A stretch of DNA of 64,000 nucleotides, taken from assembly GCF_900101755.1 (NCBI RefSeq), contig NZ_FNAE01000001.1, positions 1,116,001 through 1,180,000 on the forward strand, written 5' to 3'. Positions 58,185 to 64,000 of the stretch are shown in pieces (positions within the stretch are counted from its first letter, which is position 1; every line of letters begins with the position of its first letter). The position numbers and the translations under genes are program-made. The notes below the pieces were generated by a model. It was not told the DNA's origin and searched no databases. It saw nothing but the letters and a program-made list of their open reading frames with translations. This DNA is from Ectopseudomonas alcaliphila. GTDB lineage: Bacteria > Pseudomonadota > Gammaproteobacteria > Pseudomonadales > Pseudomonadaceae.

Positions 58185-58943
58185 TCAGATCGGATTGGGG
58201 CAGTCGATGAACAGGTGTTCGAGGGCGAAACGCCGTGCCAGATACTCCCCCAGCGCCTGTACGCCGTAGCGCTCGGTGGCGTGATGGCCGGCGGCGATGA
58301 AGCTCACGCCATTCTCACGCGCGCTGTGGAAGGTCTGCTCGGAGGCTTCGCCGGTCAGGTACAGGTCGACACCGGCAGCAATCGCCTGATCGATGTAGCC
58401 CTGCCCGCCGCCCGTGCACCAGCCGACTCGACGGATCAGCCCATCGCCCTCGACCACCAGCGGCTCACGCCCCAGCGCTTGTTGCACGTGACGCGCGAAG
58501 TCGGCCGCGCTCATCGGCTCTTCCAGCGAGCCGACGAGGCCAACGGTGCGCGGATTTTCCGGTTCAAGCGGACCCTCGACGACGATGCCCAACTGCCGTG
58601 CGAGCTGCACGTTGTTGCCCACCTCGGGATGCACGTCCAGCGGCAGGTGATAGGCCAGCAGGCTGATGTCGTTGGCCAGCAGCGCTTTCAGGCGACGCTG
58701 CTTCATACCGGTTACGCAGGGGTTCTCGCCCTTCCAGAAATAGCCATGATGCACCAGCAGCACATCGGCCTCGGCCTCGATCGCCGAGTCGATCAGTGCC
58801 TGGCTGGCGGTAACCCCGCTGACGATGCGGCTGACCTGTGGACGGCCCTCGACCTGCAGGCCATTGGGGCAATAATCACTGATGCGCGACGCGTTAAGAA
58901 AGGCGTCAGCTTCTTCCACTAGCGTGGACAGGGCAATGGCCAT
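58185..58943 (-). CDS. Nif3-like dinuclear metal-centre protein (YbgI family)
   Basis: 252-residue member of the NIF3/DUF34 family, which forms hexameric rings with a dinuclear metal site. Metal-ligand motifs: DVLLVHHGYFWKGE, LLAYHLPLDVHPEVGNN, and the C-terminal GHHATERYG with its His and Glu. Biochemical role is not settled for the family; GTP cyclohydrolase-related and metal-handling roles have been suggested. It lies between cysD and divergent algW. Confidence 0.9.
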   Translation of the reverse strand: MAIALSTLVEEADAFLNASRISDYCPNGLQVEGRPQVSRIVSGVTASQALIDSAIEAEADVLLVHHGYFWKGENPCVTGMKQRRLKALLANDISLLAYHLPLDVHPEVGNNVQLARQLGIVVEGPLEPENPRTVGLVGSLEEPMSAADFARHVQQALGREPLVVEGDGLIRRVGWCTGGGQGYIDQAIAAGVDLYLTGEASEQTFHSARENGVSFIAAGHHATERYGVQALGEYLARRFALEHLFIDCPNPI

Positions 58944-58996
58944 GAAGATTCCTCACAAGCTGTTGCGGGCCGCTGCCTAATTGGCGAGCACCTCAC

Positions 58997-59002
58997 TATA
59001 AT
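58997..59002 (+). promoter_or_regulatory. Candidate -10 box for algW
   Basis: A perfect TATAAT lies 52 bases upstream of the algW ATG in the divergent gap with the Nif3-family gene. No good -35 is seen at 16-18 bases, so the promoter may need an activator or be weak. Confidence 0.35.
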
Positions 59003-59053
59003 GCGCCACCTTAAGGGCCGAATTTGGCCCCCGCAACCCTCAGGATTGTCTCG

Positions 59054-60196
59054 ATGCCCCAGGCACTGCGTTTTCTCGGTTGGCCCTTGCTGGTCGGTGT
59101 GCTGTTCGCACTGCTGCTGATCCAGCGCTACCCGCAATGGGTCGGCCTGCCACGCCAGGACGTGCAGCTGGTGCAAGCACCGCTCTACAGCCGCCTGCAG
59201 GAAGGCCCGGTGTCCTACGCCGAGGCAGTGGATATCGCATCGCCAGCCGTCGCCAACCTGTACACCACCAAACTGGTGAGCAAACCGGCCCATCCGCTGT
59301 TCGAGGACCCGACCTTCCGCCGCTTCTTCGGCGACAACCTGCCACGCCAGCAACGCATGGAGTCGAGCCTCGGCTCGGCCGTACTGTTGAGCCGTGAAGG
59401 CTATCTGCTGACCAACAATCACGTGGTCAGCGGCGCCGACCAGATCGTCGTTGCACTCAAGGACGGCCGCGAAACCCTGGCGCGGGTGATCGGCAACGAC
59501 CCGGAAACCGATCTGGCCGTATTGAAGATCGACCTGCCCAATCTCCCCGCGATCACCCTGGGTCGCTCCGACAGCATTCGCATTGGCGACGTCACCCTGG
59601 CCATCGGCAACCCCTTCGGCGTCGGCCAAACCGTGACCATGGGCATCATCAGCGCAACCGGGCGCAACCAGCTGGGCCTCAACACCTACGAAGACTTCAT
59701 CCAGACCGATGCGGCGATCAACCCGGGCAACTCCGGCGGCGCGCTGGTCGATGCGCACGGCAATCTGGTGGGCATCAACACCGCGATCTTCTCCAAGTCC
59801 GGCGGCTCGCAAGGCATCGGCTTCGCCATCCCGGTGAAACTGGCCATGGAGGTGATGCAGGCGATCATCGAGCACGGCCAGGTGATTCGCGGCTACCTCG
59901 GTGTCGAGGTGCAACCGCTGACACCGGAACTCGCCGAATCCTTCGGCCTCGATGGCCGCCCCGGCATCGTCGTCGCAGGCGTCTACCGTGACGGCCCGGC
60001 GCAACGTGCCGGTCTGCAACCTGGCGATCTGATCCTCAGCATCGATGGCGAACCGGCCAGCGATGGTCGCCGCTCGATGAATCAGGTCGCGCGTACCAAA
60101 CCGGGCGACAAGATCCGCATCGACGTGCTGCGCAACGGCAAACCGCTGCAACTGACCGCCGAGATCGGTATTCGCCCTCCCGTCAACGGCAACTGA
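59054..60196 (+). CDS. algW: DegS-family periplasmic serine protease AlgW
   Basis: Membrane-anchored protease that starts regulated proteolysis of MucA and so controls AlgU/sigma E in Pseudomonas. 380 residues: N-terminal TM (about 7-23), a trypsin-like domain with catalytic His in TNNHVV, Asp in ETDLAVLKI and Ser in NPGNSGGALV, and one C-terminal PDZ domain (about 275-365, GYLGVEVQPLTPEL). A single PDZ and anchor distinguish it from DegP/MucD. The start at 59054 is the conserved one. Confidence 0.95.
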   Translation: MPQALRFLGWPLLVGVLFALLLIQRYPQWVGLPRQDVQLVQAPLYSRLQEGPVSYAEAVDIASPAVANLYTTKLVSKPAHPLFEDPTFRRFFGDNLPRQQRMESSLGSAVLLSREGYLLTNNHVVSGADQIVVALKDGRETLARVIGNDPETDLAVLKIDLPNLPAITLGRSDSIRIGDVTLAIGNPFGVGQTVTMGIISATGRNQLGLNTYEDFIQTDAAINPGNSGGALVDAHGNLVGINTAIFSKSGGSQGIGFAIPVKLAMEVMQAIIEHGQVIRGYLGVEVQPLTPELAESFGLDGRPGIVVAGVYRDGPAQRAGLQPGDLILSIDGEPASDGRRSMNQVARTKPGDKIRIDVLRNGKPLQLTAEIGIRPPVNGN

Positions 60197-60228
60197 TCGA
60201 CGCGCACTTTCAAGTGGGAACTTTTCTC

Positions 60229-60267
60229 GATTGAGGTTATTGTAATGTTATTACATCAATCTCAATC
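60229..60267 (+). promoter_or_regulatory. 39-base nested dyad, candidate Zur/Fur operator
   Basis: Two inverted pairs share one centre at 60248: inner TGTAAT/ATTACA (60241-60246, 60250-60255) and outer GATTGAG/CTCAATC (60229-60235, 60261-60267). The inner TGTAATGTTATTACA resembles Zur boxes of gamma-proteobacteria as I recall them, and is less like a classic Fur box. It ends 18 bases before the TTG start of the TonB-dependent receptor, so binding would block transcription or initiation. Confidence 0.5.
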
Positions 60268-60284
60268 TTCCGGAGACTCCTCCC

Positions 60285-62366
60285 TTGCGTGTCACTTCCG
60301 CCTTGCTTGTCGGCAGCCTGTTAACCCCCTGCGCTCTTGCCGCCGAATCTCCGGCCCAGCTGGCTGACAGCATCATCAGCGCCCCCGGCGAACAAGCCGA
60401 TGGGCCGGTGCAGGGCTACCGTGCCAAACGCTCATCCAGCGCCACCCGCACCGACACCCCGATCAGCGAAATTCCCCAGGCTATCAGCGTGGTACCCGCC
60501 CAGGTGCTGGACGATCTTGGCAGCAGCCGTATCGACCGCGCCCTGGATTTCGCTGGCGGCGTTTCGCGGCAAAACAACTTCGGCGGCCTGACCTTCCTCA
60601 ACTACAGCGTGCGCGGCTTCACCACCGGCGAGCTTTACCGCAACGGTTTCGCCATCAACCGCGGCAGCTACAGCTCGCCGGACGCCTCGGCCATCGAGCG
60701 TCTGGAAGTGCTCAAGGGGCCGGCGGCAGCACTCTACGGCCGTGGCGATCCCGGCGGCCTGGTCAACATCGTCACCAAGCGCCCGCAACTGGAGCCCTTC
60801 ACCCAGTTCAAGGCCAACGCCGGACGCTGGGATCGCTACCGCAGCAGCCTCGACGTCAACACGCCGCTGAACGAAGACGGTACCCTGCTTTCGCGGGTCA
60901 ACCTGGCCGTGGAGGACAACGGCAGCTTTCGTGATCACGTCGGCAACCAGCGGCAGATCATCAACCCGACACTCAGCTGGCAGCTGTCGCCCGACACCTT
61001 GCTGATGATCGACAGCGAGTTCTCGCGCACCGACTCGGTGTTCGACCGTGGCATTCCCGCCGTCGGCGGCAAGATGGGCGCGGTCAAGCGCTCGACCTTT
61101 CTCGGCGAGCCCAACGACGGCAAGATCCGCAACGACAACCAGCTGCTGCAGGTCAGCCTCGAGCACTACCTGAACGATGCCTGGAAACTGCGCCTAGCCA
61201 GCCATTACAGCCAGGGCACGCTGGACGGCAACAGCTCCGAACCATCACGCCTGATCGGCGATCAGGTCACGCGTTTTTATCGCGAACGCAGCTTCGAATG
61301 GAACGACAGCATCACCCAGGCCGAGCTGCATGGGCAGTTCGAGCTGGCCGGCTGGCAGCATCAGACGCTGCTCGGGCTGGAGTACGAGAACTATCGCAAC
61401 AGCCAGAAGTACCCGCAAAGCGTCACCGGCCTGGGCTATGGCCAGGACATCTACACGCCGATCTATGGGCAACCGAAACCACCCCTCGTCAATCCCAACG
61501 ACTTCCACGAGCACACCGAAAGCTACGCCCTCAACCTGCAGGATCAGATCAGCTTCAACGAGCGCTGGAGCGGCCTGCTCGGCGTGCGTCTGGAGCGGTT
61601 CGAGCAGACCGCTCTGAACCGCAGCACCCGCGTCAGCAACGAGCAGAGCAAGGATGTCGCCACGCCGCGCGCCGGCGTGCTCTACCAGCTGACACCGGAA
61701 GTCGGCGTGTTCGCCAACGCCTCGATGTCGTTCAAGCCCAACGCCATCGGTGCCCAGGGCCAGGTGTTCAAACCGGAGAAAGGCCTCGGCTACGAGACCG
61801 GCCTCAAGCTCGACCTCTTCGACAGTCGCATCGGCGCCACCGTGGCGCTGTTTCATATCGACAAGGAAAACGTGCTGACCGCCGACCCGAACAACCCCGG
61901 CGACAGCATCGCCGCCGGCAAGGCGCGCAGCCAGGGTCTGGATCTGCAGATCACCGGTCAACTCAGCGAGGCCGTGAGGGTCATCGGTGCCTATGCCTAT
62001 ATCGACGCCGAAGTGACCAAGGACAACAGCATCCCTGAAGGTAGCGACCTGCTCGGCATCGCCCGCAACAGCGCCAGCCTGATGAGTGTTTACCAGTTCC
62101 AGAGTGGCGCACTGCAAGGCTCCGAACTGGGCGCCGCGATCACCTACGTTGGCGACCGTTCCGGGCAGACCGGCAGCGATTTCGAGTTGCCGGCCTACAC
62201 CACGGTCGACCTGCTCGCGCGCTGGCAAGCCACCCGCGACCTGAGCCTGGGCCTGAATCTCAACAACCTGTTCGACCGCAAGTACTACGAGCGCTCGTTC
62301 AATAACGTCTGGGTAATGCCCGGCGACCCTCGCAATCTCAGCGTCAGCCTGACCCTCAACCTTTGA
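60285..62366 (+). CDS. TonB-dependent outer-membrane receptor (siderophore/metallophore type)
   Basis: 693-residue outer-membrane beta-barrel. Signal peptide 1-19 (ends LAAES), plug domain about 40-180 with SEIPQAISVVPAQVLDD, RGF near YSVRGFTTG, and LKGPAAALYGRGDPGGLVNI, then a 22-strand barrel ending with LSVSLTLNL (terminal Leu where Phe is common). It belongs to the siderophore-receptor group (FhuA/FoxA-like). Start is TTG with GGAG nine bases upstream, under the nested dyad. The downstream DUF4198 gene is 13 bases on and probably cotranscribed. The ligand is unknown; a zinc or nickel metallophore is possible. Confidence 0.88.
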   Translation: MRVTSALLVGSLLTPCALAAESPAQLADSIISAPGEQADGPVQGYRAKRSSSATRTDTPISEIPQAISVVPAQVLDDLGSSRIDRALDFAGGVSRQNNFGGLTFLNYSVRGFTTGELYRNGFAINRGSYSSPDASAIERLEVLKGPAAALYGRGDPGGLVNIVTKRPQLEPFTQFKANAGRWDRYRSSLDVNTPLNEDGTLLSRVNLAVEDNGSFRDHVGNQRQIINPTLSWQLSPDTLLMIDSEFSRTDSVFDRGIPAVGGKMGAVKRSTFLGEPNDGKIRNDNQLLQVSLEHYLNDAWKLRLASHYSQGTLDGNSSEPSRLIGDQVTRFYRERSFEWNDSITQAELHGQFELAGWQHQTLLGLEYENYRNSQKYPQSVTGLGYGQDIYTPIYGQPKPPLVNPNDFHEHTESYALNLQDQISFNERWSGLLGVRLERFEQTALNRSTRVSNEQSKDVATPRAGVLYQLTPEVGVFANASMSFKPNAIGAQGQVFKPEKGLGYETGLKLDLFDSRIGATVALFHIDKENVLTADPNNPGDSIAAGKARSQGLDLQITGQLSEAVRVIGAYAYIDAEVTKDNSIPEGSDLLGIARNSASLMSVYQFQSGALQGSELGAAITYVGDRSGQTGSDFELPAYTTVDLLARWQATRDLSLGLNLNNLFDRKYYERSFNNVWVMPGDPRNLSVSLTLNL

Positions 62367-62379
62367 ATCGGAGATTTAC

Positions 62380-63099
62380 ATGCGTATTCCTGCCTACCTG
62401 CTTCTCGCCGGCCTGTTCGCCAGCAGCAGCGCTTTCGCTCACGGCCTCTGGACCGAAGAGCGCCGCGGCAACATCGAAGTCGTCTATGGCCACGGTGCCG
62501 AGGACGATGCCTTCAAGGCGGAAAAGATCAGCGGTGCCTGGGCCTATGACGCGGCAGGTCGAATGATTCCGGTGACCGTCGAACGCCTGGCCGATCATGC
62601 TCGCCTGCAACCTTTGAAGAAGCCTGCCGTACTCGGCGTGGCCCTGGACAATGGCGCCTGGTCGAAGACCCCGGAAGGCCAATGGATCAACCAGGGCCGC
62701 AGCCAGGTGTCGAACTCGACCCAGTCGCTGCACACCTACAAGTACAGCCTGGCGATCTACACAGAAGACGCCAAGCTGCCTGCGCTGGAACAGCTGAAGA
62801 TGGTCATAGTGCCGGAAACCGACCCGCTCAAGGTCGGCCCGGGCAAGCCGCTGCCGGTACGCGTGCTGGTGGACGGCAAGCCGATGGCTGGCGTCGAGCT
62901 GGTCGGCGACTATCGCGGCGCGCCGCATCAGGTCAGCGCGGTAACCGATGCCGAGGGCCGCGCCCAGGTAACGGTGCGCAACGAGGCGCTGAACATCATC
63001 AGCGCCTCGGTCTACGTCCCGGTGGAGAACGACCCGAATATCGAGAGCCGCGGCCTGTTCACCTCACTGACCTTCCTTGGCCAGCCGCACCACGAGTAA
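62380..63099 (+). CDS. Periplasmic DUF4198 (NikK/NikM-like) protein
   Basis: 239-residue secreted protein. Signal peptide ends at SAFA/HGLW; the mature protein starts with His, a feature of metal-binding DUF4198 proteins. The first domain is unknown beta-rich; the second (about 145-235) is Ig-like with VLVDGKPMAGVELVGDYRG and TDAEGRAQVTVRN. DUF4198 proteins are linked to nickel/cobalt uptake and are often next to TonB-dependent receptors, which matches this operon. The C terminus ends GQPHHE. It may hand on a metal taken up by the receptor (inference). Confidence 0.75.
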   Translation: MRIPAYLLLAGLFASSSAFAHGLWTEERRGNIEVVYGHGAEDDAFKAEKISGAWAYDAAGRMIPVTVERLADHARLQPLKKPAVLGVALDNGAWSKTPEGQWINQGRSQVSNSTQSLHTYKYSLAIYTEDAKLPALEQLKMVIVPETDPLKVGPGKPLPVRVLVDGKPMAGVELVGDYRGAPHQVSAVTDAEGRAQVTVRNEALNIISASVYVPVENDPNIESRGLFTSLTFLGQPHHE

Positions 63100-63116
63100 G
63101 CCTCCTCTGCGCCATG

Positions 63117-63149
63117 AAAAAAGCCGGTGACGCTGACGCGCCACCGGCT
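63117..63149 (-). terminator. Rho-independent terminator of hisC
   Basis: GCCGGTG (63123-63129) and CACCGGC (63142-63148) form the stem; on the minus strand it is followed by TTTTTT. It ends hisC and also separates it from the convergent DUF4198 gene. Confidence 0.88.
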
Positions 63150-63168
63150 CTGTTCAGAACCGCCTGGA

Positions 63169-64000
63169 TCAAAGGCCTTGCAGGGCGTCCAGCAGGGCCT
63201 GGTTCTGCTCCGGGGTACCGATGGTGATACGCAGGAACTGCGCGATGCGCTGTTGCTTGAAGTGGCGCACGATCACTCCCTGCTCGCGCAGCCCGGCCGC
63301 CAGCGTGGCAGCATCCTTGCCTGGATGACGGGCGAAGACGAAGTTCGCCGCCGAGGGCAGCACCTCGAAACCCAGCCCCTGCAGACCGGCGACCACTGCC
63401 TCGCGACTTTCGATCACCTGCTGGCAGGTTTTCTCGAAATAATCACGGTCCGCGAAAGCCGCTGCTGCGCCGGCGATGGCCATACGGTCGAGCGGGTAGG
63501 AGTTGAAGCTGTTCTTGATCCGCTCCAGCGCCTCGATCAGATCCGGGTGACCAACCGCGATACCGACACGCAGACCCGCCAGCGAGCGTGATTTGGACAG
63601 CGTCTGGGTGACCAGCAGGTTCGGGTACTTGTCGACCAGAGCGATGGCCGTCTGGCCGCCGAAGTCGATATAGGCCTCGTCTACCAGCACCACGCTGTCC
63701 GGGCTGCTCTGCAGCAGGCGCTCGATGGCCTCGAGCGGCAGCAGGCAGCCGGTCGGCGCATTGGGGTTGGGGAAGATGATGCCGCCGTTGGGCCGGGCAT
63801 AGTCCTCGACGCGGATCTGGAACTGCTCGTCCAGCGCCAGCTGTTGGTACTCGATGCCGTACAGGCCGCAATAGACAGGATAGAAGCTGTAGCTGATATC
63901 CGGGAACAGCAGCGGCGCCTCATGCTGGAACAGCCCATGGAAAGCGTGCGCCAACACCTCATCGGAGCCGTTGCCGACGAACACCTGGGCCGGTTGGACG
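63169..64000 (-). CDS. hisC: Histidinol-phosphate aminotransferase (partial, N terminus missing)
   Basis: PLP enzyme converting imidazole-acetol phosphate to histidinol phosphate in histidine synthesis. The frame is open to the window edge; about 276 codons are seen, and the N-terminal part (roughly 75 residues) lies outside. The PLP lysine is in [16 protein letters not shown]; other fold-type I marks are [25 protein letters not shown] and DEAYIDFGG. In P. aeruginosa it follows algW as hisC1, near hisD and hisG (from memory). It is followed by a clear terminator. Confidence 0.95.
   Translation of the reverse strand, partial: VQPAQVFVGNGSDEVLAHAFHGLFQHEAPLLFPDISYSFYPVYCGLYGIEYQQLALDEQFQIRVEDYARPNGGIIFPNPNAPTGCLLPLEAIERLLQSSPDSVVLVDEAYIDFGGQTAIALVDKYPNLLVTQTLSKSRSLAGLRVGIAVGHPDLIEALERIKNSFNSYPLDRMAIAGAAAAFADRDYFEKTCQQVIESREAVVAGLQGLGFEVLPSAANFVFARHPGKDAATLAAGLREQGVIVRHFKQQRIAQFLRITIGTPEQNQALLDALQGL

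Noticed and set aside
60229..60267. Classic Fur box
   Set aside because: The GATAATGATAATCATTATC-type pattern is a poor match; the dyad is closer to a Zur-type site, so Fur was not asserted.

Overview
The window is chromosomal DNA of a Pseudomonas, a gamma-proteobacterium with high GC. Three things point there: the gene order yajQ-mscS through dcw, petABC, cysDNC, algW and hisC, which I recall from P. aeruginosa (around PA4394-PA4447); Pseudomonas-type REP hairpins; and proteins very close to Pseudomonas homologues. The mix of dispersed repeats and the presence of nfi fit the P. mendocina/oleovorans group, but that is an inference. No prophage, insertion sequence, CRISPR array or tRNA gene was seen. 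Coding density is high, and most of the region is core genome.

Layout. 1-560 is an inverted pair of a multi-hairpin repeat. 677-8428 holds mscS, yajQ, a REC-degenerate GGDEF response regulator, panE, a sensor kinase, a cobalamin adenosyltransferase, a MutT-ThiE fusion and a GST. 8559-14363 holds argJ, secA, an M23 peptidase and dciA. 14520-32336 is the complete dcw cluster on the minus strand: mraZ, rsmH, ftsL, ftsI, murE, murF, mraY, murD, ftsW, murG, murC, ddl, ftsQ, ftsA, ftsZ, lpxC. It is tightly overlapped and starts from a clear sigma70 promoter with three MraZ-type repeats. The RNase P RNA gene lies just upstream (32542-32887).

33036-37338 holds rsmI and, divergent from it, lpoA-yraN-diaA/gmhA-dolP (cell-wall synthesis and envelope maintenance). 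37387-42272 is a minus-strand block: rplM-rpsI, petABC (cytochrome bc1) and sspAB. 42520-46619 holds an aldo/keto reductase, endonuclease V, an acyl-CoA dehydrogenase and an AraC/DJ-1-type regulator. 46837-51158 is the most accessory-looking part: a three-gene operon of a lipoprotein, a periplasmic binding protein and a large TRAP-type permease with a fused N-terminal part, resembling a TPR-protein-associated TRAP transporter of unknown substrate.

51198-58943 holds zapE, trpS, an alpha/beta hydrolase, a zapG-like gene, cysNC-cysD (sulfate activation) and a Nif3-family gene. 59054-63099 holds algW and then a TonB-dependent receptor with a periplasmic DUF4198 protein behind a 39-base nested dyad that looks like a metal-regulator operator. 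The window ends inside hisC. The best candidates for something not well described are the TRAP operon, the covarying multi-hairpin repeat pair and the dyad-controlled metal or siderophore uptake pair.
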